Assembly: GCF_001905345.1 (NCBI RefSeq) | Contig: NZ_LFBV01000001.1 | Location: 383,321-447,320, forward strand | Reading direction: 5' to 3' | Source of the DNA: Streptomyces uncialis | GTDB lineage: Bacteria > Actinomycetota > Actinomycetes > Streptomycetales > Streptomycetaceae | Length of the DNA stretch: 64,000 bases | Shown here: positions 52,761 through 61,814 of the stretch, piece by piece | Numbering within the stretch: position 1 is the first letter of the stretch | Layout: the number at the start of each line of letters is the position of its first letter | The notes under the pieces: model-generated | The model's database searches: none | Told to the model about the DNA's origin: nothing | What the model saw: the letters and a program-made list of their open reading frames with translations, nothing else | Program-made: the position numbers and the translations under genes

Positions 52761-53780
52761 TCAGCCGTGCAGGGCGGCGAGGAGCATCGGGAGGGAGCGG
52801 CGGAGTTCCCGGGACCAGTACGCCGGGTCGTGGGTGCCGGAGTGGTAGTGCGTGGTGACCCGGGCTCCGGACGCTCTGAGGAGGGGTTCCAGGGTCCGGT
52901 TCTCCGCCTCCATGATGGCCTCGGTGGGGGAGAGGACGTCGGCGGGGAAGGGGTCGTCGGGGTCCTCCATGCCGGGGATGTGCTCGTCCGGGAGGGTGTC
53001 CGGCGGGTCGAGCGGTCCGAGGCGGCCGTCGCCGCAGGACAGGTGGACGGGGATGCCCGCCAGCCGGTCGGTGAGGTAGGCGGGGTCGTGGGCCTCCCAG
53101 ACATGGCGCTGGCGTTCGGGGTCGCCCCACAGGGCCAGCGGGTCGAGGCCCAGGTAGTCCATCGCCGCGCGTACCGCTCTGGGGTGCTGGTGCGGGTGGA
53201 CGTAGCCGCTGAAGGAGGCGGCTGCCCGGAACAGCCCCCGGTGGCGCGCGGAGTAGGAGAGCGCGCCGAAGCCTCCTTGCGACTGTCCCGCGACCGCGCG
53301 TCGCGGTCCCGCGCCGTACTCGCGTTCCATGAGCGGCAGCACCTCCCGGAGGTGGAAGGACTCCACGGCCGGTGGGCCGCCCGCGCCGTGGTTCCACCAG
53401 TCGGAGTAGAAGCCGAACAGCGGCATCTCCGGCATCACCACGAGTGTGTGCCGCAGCCCGGGAAGGTGCTGGATTCCGTAGTCCTGGGTCCACGGCAGAT
53501 GGTCACCGTCGCCGCCGGGCAGCAGGTACAGCGTCGGCCAGCGGCGGGCCGGGCGCCGGGCGTGCCACCCGTCCGGGGTCAGCAGCCGGACCTTGGCGGT
53601 GCGGCCGAGCGCGGTGGACGGCAGTGCCAGATCGACGATCCGGCCGGCGCCGTCCCCGGCCCGGGGGACGTGCCCGGTGGAATCGGCGGTCAGGGCACGG
53701 GCCGTGCCGCCGGTGGCGAGGGTCAGGGCGAGGGCCCCGAGAACGACGTTGCGTCGGGCGGGGCCCGAGGGGACAGCCAT
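52761..53780 (-). CDS. Secreted alpha/beta-hydrolase esterase (antigen-85/EsD-like)
   Basis: 339 residues. An N-terminal export signal with an RRN-VVLGALALTLATGG pattern may be Tat-type. The hydrolase domain has WPTLYLLPGGDGDHL, the nucleophile elbow GQSQGGFGALSYSARH (Ser), an acid region near HLSCGDGRLG, and the His in YHSGTHDPAYW. The family includes mycolyltransferases and S-formylglutathione hydrolases; a Streptomyces member probably cleaves small esters outside the cell. ATG 53780. Confidence 0.85.
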   Translation of the reverse strand: MAVPSGPARRNVVLGALALTLATGGTARALTADSTGHVPRAGDGAGRIVDLALPSTALGRTAKVRLLTPDGWHARRPARRWPTLYLLPGGDGDHLPWTQDYGIQHLPGLRHTLVVMPEMPLFGFYSDWWNHGAGGPPAVESFHLREVLPLMEREYGAGPRRAVAGQSQGGFGALSYSARHRGLFRAAASFSGYVHPHQHPRAVRAAMDYLGLDPLALWGDPERQRHVWEAHDPAYLTDRLAGIPVHLSCGDGRLGPLDPPDTLPDEHIPGMEDPDDPFPADVLSPTEAIMEAENRTLEPLLRASGARVTTHYHSGTHDPAYWSRELRRSLPMLLAALHG

Positions 53781-54069
53781 GCGCGGCACCTTTCGTACGT
53801 CGGCCGGACACCCGAGTCTCACGCGAACCGCCCCCGATCCACGTCCGGGACACCCCGGACCGCCCCCTGAACGGACCCCGGTTCCCCGCCGGGGTCCAGG
53901 GCCGGGGTCCGAGCCCGGTAACGACGTCGTCGGCCGAGCTCCGCACCCGGCAGCCCGGCCGCCACCCGTCCGGGTGAGCGCGACACCACTCACCCCATGT
54001 GCGGCCCTGCTCGGCCCTACCTTCTCGTGGCCGCACGGCCAAGCACCCCATGCCGAGGAGACCGACTGT

Positions 54070-54435
54070 ATGAGCGAGCAGGACAACAGCCGTACGCACG
54101 TGACCCGTTCGCCCCACGTGGTCGAGTGGGACGAGGGCCCGCAGACGATCGCGGAGATGAGATCCGCCCTCGCCCCCTGGCCCGACGCGCTGCGGAGCTT
54201 TGTGGAGGAACTGGAGTCCACCCCGTTCGCCGCCGCGGGGGAGGAACCTCTGGCCGGCATTCGCCGGGTCCTGGTGGAACACCGGGTGGTCTGGTTCTCG
54301 CTGGTCCACCCCGCCGTGCGGGAGGCCGAACGGGCTTCGCGGGACGGCACGGCCAGGACGTACACCGTCGACGAGGTCAGGACCGACCACGACCCCGTCA
54401 CCTTCGAACGCCGGGACGGAGGAGACCCGTCGTGA
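54070..54435 (+). CDS. Hypothetical protein upstream of a RelE-like toxin remnant
   Basis: 121 residues, acidic. It begins MSEQDNSRTHVTRSPHVVEW; no domain recognised. The 4-nt overlap with the toxin-like frame suggests it is the antitoxin partner or a co-transcribed accessory of that locus. It is longer than most antitoxins of this class. Confidence 0.5.
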   Translation: MSEQDNSRTHVTRSPHVVEWDEGPQTIAEMRSALAPWPDALRSFVEELESTPFAAAGEEPLAGIRRVLVEHRVVWFSLVHPAVREAERASRDGTARTYTVDEVRTDHDPVTFERRDGGDPS

Positions 54436-54689
54436 CCTGCAAAGTGTTCCTGGAGGAGGACGCCAAGCGCGGCATGGCCCAGCTCACCCCGGCCCGCCGC
54501 CGCGCCGTTCATGAGGCGATGCCGGGCCCGCTCGCCTCACGCCCGCCGGCCGTGGGATGAGTCAGGAGTGGGCGCGGGCGCGATGCCCTGCGGGTGCGTG
54601 CCCTCGAATCCGCCGGAGTGCCGATCGGGTACCGCGTCTTCGAGGACAAGGTGGAGGTGACGGTCGTCTGGCTCATCGGCCACCCCTGA
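54432..54689 (+). pseudogene. RelE/ParE-like toxin interrupted by an in-frame stop
   Basis: Frame 1 starts at GTG 54432 (VTCKVFLEEDAKRGMAQLTPA) and meets TGA at 54558-54560. The same frame continues open to TGA 54687 and encodes DALRVRALESAGVPIGYRVF then EDKVEVTVVWLIGHP, matching the last strands of RelE/ParE toxins (R-V-R-x-L...YR-x-x...V-x-V-x-x-I-x-H). The TGA lies at a position where TGG (Trp) would continue the protein. So the toxin is probably inactivated by one nonsense change, unless read through. Confidence 0.6.
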
Positions 54690-55184
54690 CCCGGCTCACC
54701 GGGGGAAGTCCCCGTCCCCGAAGCGCATGTCAGGGGCGAAAGGGGTGTGAGGGTCGATGTATGGCGATGGTGGTGTCATCCGGGCGGACGGGCGTGCTCC
54801 GGTTCCATCAGGGGGGTGCGTGAAGCGTCACAACGGGCATTGATCAGAAAGCGGCATTCGGTCCCATTTATCACTCACAAAGTGGTCAACTTCCGTAATT
54901 CTGATGATGCATGATGTGGCGCAGGCAGACACGACACCTCCATGTGAACAGCGTCCGGAACCATCCGGGCCACCGCCCCAGGGCGGTTCCAGCGGGGGTG
55001 GACGGGTGACGAGGGGGAACCTTCCGGACCGTCGGTGACGACGTCACCGGCCGGACGCGTCGCCGTGCGGAACGGGTTGACCTCCGGAACGCGCGGGGTG
55101 ATGTCCCGCCGGTGTCTGCCACCGCACCATCGGTCCGGAATTGACCGTTCCGGGCCGGGATTCTCAAGGGAACGATTCAGCACC
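54690..55184. other. Intergenic region, no gene seen
   Basis: About 495 bases. The stretch around 54820-54920 is notably AT-richer than its surroundings and may contain promoter elements. No convincing coding frame. Confidence 0.5.
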
Positions 55185-55841
55185 ATGCGCACATTCATCG
55201 TCGCCGTCACGGCGTCGTCCGCGATAGCCCTGGCCGCCTCCACCGCGTCCCCCCTGGACACCGTGGAGCCGCTCGCGACCACCGCCGCGACGGCCGTCCC
55301 GGGCACGGAGACCGCGGAGCCGACCGAGCCGGACCCGACCGACCCGGCCGTGCCGGACGAGGAGCCCGGCGAGGTCGAGGGCGGGGTCGAAGGGGGCCCG
55401 CTGGAGGGCGGACCCGGCGAGGAGCCCGACGACTCGGGCCCGTCGCCCCGCGCGGGGAAGAAGAAGCCCTCGGCCGGCGTGTTCTACTCCAACGGGGACT
55501 ACGTCCACGAGTCCAGCACCCCTCCCGCCACCGCGTCGGGGCACGGCTGGTGGTACAAGAAGAGCGGGCCGGGCGAGAAGGCCAAGGTCACCGTCCAGCT
55601 CCAGGCGTACGACGCCAAGGCCAAGAAGTGGAAGACGGTCGCGACCGGCAACAAGACGGTCAAGCCGAGCAAGAAGCTGAGGAGCGCCCCCAGCACGCAC
55701 CGGGCCAACGCCCGCAAGGTCTGCAAGGGGTCGACGACGGTGAAGTGGCGCAGCGTCATCGACGTCGACATCATCGACGTCAACGACACCCCGGACAAGG
55801 CCGTCACCACGGCACAATCCCTGACCTGCGGGGCCTTCTGA
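55185..55841 (+). CDS. Secreted protein with acidic linker and basic C-terminal domain
   Basis: 218 residues. Signal peptide 1-~23. A Glu/Pro/Asp/Gly-rich linker (~40-95) is followed by a Lys-rich, Cys-containing domain of ~120 residues (GVFYSNGDYVHESS, GWWYKKSGPGEKAKVTVQLQAYDAK), resembling small extracellular beta-sheet proteins. The opposite charge of linker and domain is striking. Function unknown. A very strong terminator follows. Confidence 0.65.
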   Translation: MRTFIVAVTASSAIALAASTASPLDTVEPLATTAATAVPGTETAEPTEPDPTDPAVPDEEPGEVEGGVEGGPLEGGPGEEPDDSGPSPRAGKKKPSAGVFYSNGDYVHESSTPPATASGHGWWYKKSGPGEKAKVTVQLQAYDAKAKKWKTVATGNKTVKPSKKLRSAPSTHRANARKVCKGSTTVKWRSVIDVDIIDVNDTPDKAVTTAQSLTCGAF

Positions 55842-55941
55842 GCGACGCCCGGCCGGGACGGGTCCGTACGGGTCCGCCCGCTGAGCCGCTGACGCAGTCG
55901 GCCCGCTGAGGCGTCGTGCCGTCGCGGCGGGGACCGGCGGT

Positions 55942-55983
55942 GACGGCAGGGCCGGTGACCTCGGGGTCACCGGCCCTGCCGTC
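55942..55983 (+). terminator. Strong terminator with perfect 19-bp stem
   Basis: The arms 55942-55960 and 55965-55983 are exact reverse complements with a TCGG tetraloop, ~100 bases after the preceding stop. Confidence 0.85.
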
Positions 55984-56218
55984 CGTCCGGCACCGCACCG
56001 CCCGGGAGTGGTCGCCGGACCTGGCGTCCTGGGTGACGGGGACGGTCGTCGAGGCGGGAGAGCGGCCCGCGGGATGGCTGGGCTCGTCAGGGACCGGCGA
56101 AGGCCGAACGGGCCTACCAGTGGGGCGAGTTGTGGGACCGTGGCGTCCGCACGGGATGTACGAGATCCGATCCCGCGCCTACATGGTCTGACGCCGTTCG
56201 ATCCGGAAGAGCCGTCGT

Positions 56219-57067
56219 ATGCCCGCCTCCCCCTCGTCCCACGCCCAGGCCGCCCGTGAAGTGATCGCGGGGCGGTTGCGTGAGCTGCGGGTGGAGGCGG
56301 AGATCACCGGGCACGAGCTGGCCGTGCGATGCGGCTGGAGCCCGGCCAAGTCCTCCCGGATCGAGCGGGCGAGGACGGCGCCGTCGGACGCGGACATCCG
56401 CGCGTGGTGCGCGGCCTGCGGGGCGCACGACCAGGTCAGGGATCTCGTCGCGGCCAACCGCCGGGCCGACCGGCTGTACGTCCACTGGAAGAAGCTCCAC
56501 CGGCACGGGATGCGCGGGGCCCAGGACGAGGTCGTCCCCCTCTACGAGCGGACCCGGCTGTTCCGCGTGTACTGCTCGAACGTCGTCCCCGGAATGCTCC
56601 AGACCGAGGCGTACGCCACCGCCCTGCTGTCGGCCATCGCGGACTTCCAGGGCACCCCCGACGACGCGCCGGACGCCGCCGCCTCCCGGGTGGAACGCTC
56701 CGAGGTCCTGCACGACGGCCGCCACCGGTTCGTGCTGCTCATCGAGGAGGCCGTGCTGCGCCACCGGGTGGGCGACCCGGCGACCATGGCCGGTCAGCTC
56801 GGCTATCTGCTGGCGGTCATGGCGCTGCCCCAGGTGAGCCTCGGTATTGTCCCGGCCGGCGCGGAGCGGCGGGTGTGGCCGCTGGAGGCGTTCTACATGT
56901 TCGACGACCGCCAGGTGAGCGTCGAGCTGCTGACGGCCGGGGTGAACGTCACCGCGCCCGGTGAGATCGCGGTGTACGCGAAGGCGTTCTCCCGTCTCAC
57001 GGGGATGGCCGTCCACGGCCAGGCGGCACGGGCGCTGATCAGCGAGGCGATCGAGTTCCATGGGTGA
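56219..57067 (+). CDS. HTH (Xre) regulator with DUF5753 domain, third copy
   Basis: 282 residues. HTH at ~12-70 (RLRELRVEAEITGHELAVRCGWSPAKSSRIERAR), DUF5753 at ~100-278 (LFRVYCSNVVPGMLQTEAYATALL, MAGQLGYLLAVMALPQVSLGIVP). It is close in sequence to the regulator at 48.7-49.5 kb. No DUF397 gene accompanies it; the following gene is the conserved protein below. ATG 56219. Confidence 0.9.
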   Translation: MPASPSSHAQAAREVIAGRLRELRVEAEITGHELAVRCGWSPAKSSRIERARTAPSDADIRAWCAACGAHDQVRDLVAANRRADRLYVHWKKLHRHGMRGAQDEVVPLYERTRLFRVYCSNVVPGMLQTEAYATALLSAIADFQGTPDDAPDAAASRVERSEVLHDGRHRFVLLIEEAVLRHRVGDPATMAGQLGYLLAVMALPQVSLGIVPAGAERRVWPLEAFYMFDDRQVSVELLTAGVNVTAPGEIAVYAKAFSRLTGMAVHGQAARALISEAIEFHG

Positions 57068-57218
57068 CGCGGACGCGAGAGTGAGCCGTCGCACCCGCCG
57101 TCGTACATCCAGCGGCCGTCGCACGGGAGCGGCGGCGCCCGCTACGTCGTGTCCTGAGCCGGACCTCGGTCCGTGCGTATCCCGGCGGGGCGGGTGGGGT
57201 GATGTCTAGCTTTGGGGG

Positions 57219-57746
57219 ATGACCCGCTACTTCGATCCCCTGCCCGCCATCGAAGAGCACCGAGATGTCTTCGGGTGCAAGTGGGAGGACCGGCTGTGGC
57301 TGAACGTGCCCGGTCCCTTCTACGGTGCCGATACCGACAACTGCTGGACAGGGCGGTTATCGGCACCCGATCACGTGCTCTACGGGGGCGCGCACCTGTC
57401 GGAGTACGTGTACCGCCAGCCCCGGTCGGCGGCGGCGACGGCCCGGTTGGCCGAAGCCGCCGACGCCGACCCGTTTCGCGGGTACGGCTACGACGGCGAC
57501 GACCGTTGGACGACCGGCACGGTCCGGGAGTGGTGGCGGGACCGGGCCCGTGTCACCACGTACCTGGCGGACCGGCGGGAGGAGTGGGAGGAGTGGGACG
57601 TCCGGGAGGGCCAGGGCGTGGCCGCGGCGGTCCGGCGCTTCGCGGCGTATCTGGCCGAGGGGCTGGCCACCGATCTGCGGATCTATCTCTACTGGCTGGA
57701 GGAGCGACGGTCACCCACGGTCCTCGACAGGCTGCCCGAGTTGTAG
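57219..57746 (+). CDS. Conserved Streptomyces protein of unknown function
   Basis: 175 residues. It starts MTRYFDPLPAIEEHRDVFGC, has NVPGPFYGADTDNCWTG near the middle and ends LRIYLYWLEERRSP. I recognise this as a family common in Streptomyces and sometimes labelled ferredoxin, but no iron-sulfur motif is visible. It follows the HTH gene by 151 bp and may be regulated by it. Confidence 0.6.
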   Translation: MTRYFDPLPAIEEHRDVFGCKWEDRLWLNVPGPFYGADTDNCWTGRLSAPDHVLYGGAHLSEYVYRQPRSAAATARLAEAADADPFRGYGYDGDDRWTTGTVREWWRDRARVTTYLADRREEWEEWDVREGQGVAAAVRRFAAYLAEGLATDLRIYLYWLEERRSPTVLDRLPEL

Positions 57747-57900
57747 CCGGCGAGCGGTTGGGGCGGCGTCACATGCGGGTCCGTCCGGGGTGAGGTGGCT
57801 GCGGGGCCGACGGCTCGTACGGGAGTGAAGTCGCCTGCGCGTGACAGCTTTTGGACGCCCCTTGGCCTGCCACGACCCCCGGCCGGAGAGGGGTGTCCCC

Positions 57901-57940
57901 TGACGCCGAGTCTGGATCGTCTGTCACTGGAGTGGGACGG
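57901..57940. repeat. Dispersed repeat, left copy flanking the methyltransferase
   Basis: A 40-bp sequence with the core CTGGATCGTCTGTCAC. It matches the reverse complement of 58870-58909 at 33 of 40 positions. Composed of two related ~21-bp units. Confidence 0.8.
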
Positions 57941-57991
57941 CCATGACGCTCCTCCCCTTGATCCTCGGCCCATGGGCGGGGCGCAGGGAAA

Positions 57992-58798
57992 ATGGATTGC
58001 GGCCGGGCGCATGTTCGGCTTGGGTCCGTGCTCGTGACCGCCTTGAACGATCTCGTCCGCCCGGACCGCTATCCGCTCTCCTCTCGCCATGACCCCGCGT
58101 GGCTGCTCGGCCTCGACATGGGGCCGAATCCTCTGTGGCTGCTGGAGGACCTTGCTCACCACCTTGACCTGCACCCAGGTATGCGGGTTCTCGACCTCGG
58201 CTCCGGCAAGGGCGCCACGTCGGTGTTCCTGGCACGTGAGTACGGAGTCGAGGTCGTCGCCGCCGACCTGTGGATCGACCCCGAACAGGCGGCGGCCGTC
58301 TTCGCGGAGGCGGGTGTCGGGGACCGGGTGGAGGCTGTGCGGGCAGAGGCGCACACCCTGCCGTTCGAGGAGCAGAGCTTCGACGCGATCGTCAGCGTGG
58401 ACGCCTTCGAGTACTTCGGGACGGCGGACAGCTACCTGCCCTACCTGCTGCGGTTTCTCCGGCCTGGCGGCCAGCTGGGCATGGCGACCCCCGCCATGAC
58501 ACGGGAGATCCGTGAGCTCGGCGCGATCCCGCCCCACATCAAGAAACTGGTCGGCTGGGAAGCGATCGCCTGGCACACGGCGGAGTGGTGGCGCTTCCAA
58601 TGGGAGATCACCGAACTGGTCACGGTCACATCCGCGCGTCTTCAGCCGTCCGCCTGGCAGGACTGGCTGCTCTGGGCCCGGGCAGGCGCTGAGTACCACC
58701 CCGACGGTCGGAGTACGAACCAGCCTGTCATCGACATGCTCACCGCGGACGGCGGCGAGTACCTCTCCTTCGCTCTGGTAACCGCACGCAAGAACTGA
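57992..58798 (+). CDS. SAM-dependent methyltransferase (class I)
   Basis: 268 residues. Motif I is MRVLDLGSGKGATSVFLARE (~66-85), motif II is VVAADLWIDP, and post-motif Asp residues lie in DAIVSVDAFEYFG. C-terminal region WEAIAWHTAEWWRFQWEITE is typical of small-molecule methyltransferases. ATG 57992 follows CAGGGAAA; GTG 58034 would give the family-like N-terminus VTALNDLVRPDRYPLSSRHD and is a serious alternative. The gene is flanked by inverted copies of a dispersed repeat. Confidence 0.85.
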   Translation: MDCGRAHVRLGSVLVTALNDLVRPDRYPLSSRHDPAWLLGLDMGPNPLWLLEDLAHHLDLHPGMRVLDLGSGKGATSVFLAREYGVEVVAADLWIDPEQAAAVFAEAGVGDRVEAVRAEAHTLPFEEQSFDAIVSVDAFEYFGTADSYLPYLLRFLRPGGQLGMATPAMTREIRELGAIPPHIKKLVGWEAIAWHTAEWWRFQWEITELVTVTSARLQPSAWQDWLLWARAGAEYHPDGRSTNQPVIDMLTADGGEYLSFALVTARKN

Positions 58799-58869
58799 GC
58801 GAAGCCCGCGATCGGTGCGTGCCCTGACCGATCGTTCCCATCGCGACTGTTCACACCCGGGTTCCTCAT

Positions 58870-58909
58870 CGGTCCAACTTCGGTGACAGACGATCCAGGT
58901 TCGGTGTCA
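58870..58909. repeat. Dispersed repeat, right copy (inverted)
   Basis: Inverted relative to 57901-57940. Shows the two ~21-bp units TCCAACTTCGGTGACAGACGA-like in tandem, 72 bases after the methyltransferase stop. Confidence 0.8.
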
Positions 58910-59144
58910 GAGGACAAGGGGCCACGGCACGTGGTGGTCCCCGTAGCGACAACCGCAACACCGGAATCCGGGGCCGTACGGGGCATCCCGCGCTGCCCCG
59001 TTCCGCCCCGTCCCCGAGCCTGGCGGCATGCCGCCCCCTCGCCGCGCCGGGTCCGGCCCGGGCCCATGCCCTCGTAGGGTTTTCCGGAGCGGGTGACCAC
59101 AGGACCAGGTGACCACAGGACGGCGTACGAGGCGGGGGCCGGGG

Positions 59145-60395
59145 ATGCGGAACAAGGGATTGCGGACGGCTGTCGGCGCGAACGTGCTGGCGTTGCTGCT
59201 CGGCGTCGGGTGTGCCGGGGGTGCCACGGCCGATGACGAGGTGCGGATACGGGTCGACAAGCCGGTGGCCCTGGCCGACGAGCCGTTGCGCGTCCGGGTC
59301 ACCGGTCTGGACGCGGGCCAGGAGGTGACGGTCACCTCGAAGGCCGCGGACCACCGGGGTCAGCCCTGGACCGGGCGGGCCACGTTCGCCGCGGACGCGT
59401 CGGGGTCGGTGGACCTGAAGCGTGCCCGGCCGCGATCGGGGACGTACCGACAGGCCGACGGCATGGGGCTGTTCTGGTCGATGAAGCCGGACCAGGGATC
59501 GGCCGACGAGTCGTGGTTCGCGCCGTTGTGGCCGGAGCTCGGCTCCGACTACGAGGTGCGCCTGGCGGTGGACGCGGGCGGCGAGCAGCTCGCGGCCCGC
59601 ACACTGACCCGCACCTGGATGGACAAGGGCGTCACCCACCGGCCGCTGACCGTGGCCAAGGACGGGGTGGAGGGCGCCCTGTACCTGCCGCCCGCCGGGC
59701 CCGAGCGCCGCTCGCCGGTGCTCCTCTTCGGCGGATCGAGCGGCGGCCACGGCGACAAGCACGCCGCCGCGCTGCTCGCCTCCCGGGGGCACCCCGTGCT
59801 CGACCTGTGCTACTTCGGCTGTACCGGCCGCCCCGCCACCCTGGAACGCATCGAGCTGGAGTACTTCGTCACCGCGGCCCGGCTGCTGAAGCGCGAGTAC
59901 GCCACCGGATCGCAGCGGCCCGCCGTCATCGGCTACTCACGCGGCAGCGAGGCAGCCCAACTCCTCGCCCACCACTACCCGGACCTGGTCCACGACGTCG
60001 TCGTCTACGCCCCGAGCCATCGCGTGGTACCCGGCTTCCCCGACGGCGGCCCCGCCTGGACGAAGGGCGGCAAGCCGGTGAAGGAGGGAAACATTCCGCT
60101 GCACCGGGTGCGCGGCACGGTGCTGGCCGTCGCGGGCGGCGACGACGGGATGTGGCCGTCGGCGCCCTCGGCCGAGCGGATCGGCGAGCAGCGCGGCGCC
60201 TCGGGCGACCCGCACCGGGCGCTGATCCACCCCCACGCGGGGCACGGCGTCGGCACGTTCCCGTACACCGCGGCCGGCACCAGGTTCACCCACCCGGTGA
60301 CGGGCGAGTCCTACCGGATGGGCGGTACATCGGCCGCCAACGCGGGGGCACGTGCGTCGAGTTGGCCGGAGGTGCTGAAGCTGCTCCGGGGCTGA
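59145..60395 (+). CDS. Secreted/lipoprotein acyl-CoA thioesterase-BAAT-type hydrolase
   Basis: 416 residues. The signal sequence ends LLGVGCAGG, a lipobox. An N-terminal Ig-like bile-acid-CoA thioesterase (BAAT N) domain (~30-155; VALADEPLRVRVTGLDAGQEVTV) precedes an alpha/beta-hydrolase domain (~165-415) with YLPPAGPERRSPVLLFGG, the elbow VIGYSRGSEAAQLL (Ser), the acid in AVAGGDDGMWPS and the His in HAGHGVG. ATG 59145; the frame is open to 59109. Lipid-anchored BAAT-like hydrolases are common in Streptomyces; the substrate is unknown. Confidence 0.82.
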   Translation: MRNKGLRTAVGANVLALLLGVGCAGGATADDEVRIRVDKPVALADEPLRVRVTGLDAGQEVTVTSKAADHRGQPWTGRATFAADASGSVDLKRARPRSGTYRQADGMGLFWSMKPDQGSADESWFAPLWPELGSDYEVRLAVDAGGEQLAARTLTRTWMDKGVTHRPLTVAKDGVEGALYLPPAGPERRSPVLLFGGSSGGHGDKHAAALLASRGHPVLDLCYFGCTGRPATLERIELEYFVTAARLLKREYATGSQRPAVIGYSRGSEAAQLLAHHYPDLVHDVVVYAPSHRVVPGFPDGGPAWTKGGKPVKEGNIPLHRVRGTVLAVAGGDDGMWPSAPSAERIGEQRGASGDPHRALIHPHAGHGVGTFPYTAAGTRFTHPVTGESYRMGGTSAANAGARASSWPEVLKLLRG

Positions 60396-60424
60396 CGCGG
60401 GGCGGTCAGGTTCTGGGCCGTGGC

Positions 60425-60448
60425 CGCGGGGCCGGGCGCGGCCCCGCG
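60425..60448. terminator. Bidirectional terminator
   Basis: A 9-bp perfect stem (60425-60433 with 60440-60448), 6-nt loop, between convergent genes. Confidence 0.7.
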
Positions 60449-60466
60449 TGGTGTCCGGTCAGCCGG

Positions 60467-61672
60467 TCAGCCGGTCCCGGTGTCGGACGTGGGTACGGGG
60501 CCGGGGGCGGGTACGGGTCCGGCCACGGCCTCGATGAGGGAGAACGGTGCGGCGCCGGTGAGCGGGGTGATCGAGGTGAGGGTCAGGCCCGCGCGGCGGC
60601 ACACGTCCTCGAAGTCCCGCCGCGTGCGCTCCCGTCCGCCCACGTTCACCAGCATGTTGAGGTCGGTCAGATAGGTGACCCCGCCCGCGCTGAGATTGAC
60701 CTCGGGGTCGGCCTCGCCGCCGGTGGGGGTGCCGCTGCCGGTGCCGGTTCCGGTCGGGGTGCCGGGCGTTTCGGGGAGCACCGGGTCCACGATCAGGACG
60801 ACACCGCCCGGCGGCAGCACCGCGCGGCAGTGGCTCAGGATGGTGACCACCTGGTCGTCCGCCCAGTCGTGCAGGACGCTCTTCATCAGATAGACGTCCG
60901 AGCCCGCGGGGACCGCGCGGAAGAAGTCCCCGGTGGTCAGCGCACAGCGTTCGGTGAGTCCCTGCCGCTCCAGCGTCCCCGGTGCCTCCGCCAGGCCCTC
61001 CGCCGTGTCGAGGACCACTCCGGTGAGGCCCGGATGCGCGGCGAGCACGGCGGCCAGCAGGGTGCCGTCGCCCCCGCCGACATCCGTGACCCGGGTGAAC
61101 CGGCCGAAGTCGTACGCGTGCGGCAGCGCGGCGGCGGTGTCCCGGGAGGCCTGGCCCATCGCCGCGTTGAAGTCCGCGGAAACCTCGGGGTGCCGGGCGA
61201 CATGGCTGAAGAAGTCGGTGCCGAAGACGGTGTCGAACGAGGTCCGGCCGGTGCGGACACTGTCGTCCAGGTGCTCCCAGGCGCGGGTCATCGTCGGTTC
61301 GGTGAACATCCGGACGAACGAGGAGAGCGAGTCGGGGCGGTTGGGGTCGAGGAGCGCGCCCGCGGGGGTCACCGAGTAGGAGCCGGAGGCGTGTTCCCTC
61401 AGCAGGCCGAGGCTTGCCAGGGCGCGGAGCAGCCGGGCCATGGGCTGGGGTTCGGCCCCGGCTTCGGCGGCCACGTCGGCGGCCGGACGCCGGCGGTCAC
61501 CGATCAGCTCGACGACCCTCAACCGCTCCGCCGCGCGCATCGTCTGCGCGGCCATGCTCCCGAACGCGAGCCGGACGATCAGCTCACGGTCGTCGCCGTC
61601 CGCCGCCCGCACCTCGGCGTTCTCCGAGTCGTCGACCTTGTTCACGTTGTTCACGTTGTCCGCGTTCTCCAC
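60467..61672 (-). CDS. O-methyltransferase family 2
   Basis: 401 residues. An N-terminal dimerisation/winged domain (~25-115; ELIVRLAFGSMAAQTMRAAERLRVVELI) precedes a SAM-binding domain: motif I VTDVGGGDGTLLAAVLAAHP, then VYLMKSVLHDWADDQVVTIL, typical of small-molecule O-methyltransferases of antibiotic pathways. A GTPTGTGTG-rich low-complexity insertion (~310-330) is unusual. ATG 61672. A tandem 20-bp repeat lies just upstream. No biosynthetic cluster is visible nearby. Confidence 0.87.
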   Translation of the reverse strand: MENADNVNNVNKVDDSENAEVRAADGDDRELIVRLAFGSMAAQTMRAAERLRVVELIGDRRRPAADVAAEAGAEPQPMARLLRALASLGLLREHASGSYSVTPAGALLDPNRPDSLSSFVRMFTEPTMTRAWEHLDDSVRTGRTSFDTVFGTDFFSHVARHPEVSADFNAAMGQASRDTAAALPHAYDFGRFTRVTDVGGGDGTLLAAVLAAHPGLTGVVLDTAEGLAEAPGTLERQGLTERCALTTGDFFRAVPAGSDVYLMKSVLHDWADDQVVTILSHCRAVLPPGGVVLIVDPVLPETPGTPTGTGTGSGTPTGGEADPEVNLSAGGVTYLTDLNMLVNVGGRERTRRDFEDVCRRAGLTLTSITPLTGAAPFSLIEAVAGPVPAPGPVPTSDTGTG

Positions 61673-61687
61673 AGGGCTTTCCCTTCG

Positions 61688-61727
61688 TCGTGAGGTGGTG
61701 TGAGGTGTCGTGAGGTGGTGTGAGGTG
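61688..61727. repeat. Two tandem 20-bp units upstream of the O-methyltransferase
   Basis: TCGTGAGGTGGTGTGAGGTG is repeated exactly at 61688-61707 and 61708-61727; each unit itself contains two GTGAGGTG half-sites. Lies 16 bp upstream of the gene, a possible regulator-binding array. Confidence 0.75.
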
Positions 61728-61814
61728 GGTCGACGCGCGGCGCGTCACACGGCGTCGCGCGCTCGTGCGTGTGGCCGGAACCTTCCCCGCCGGCACGGTC
61801 GGCGGCGGGCACGG

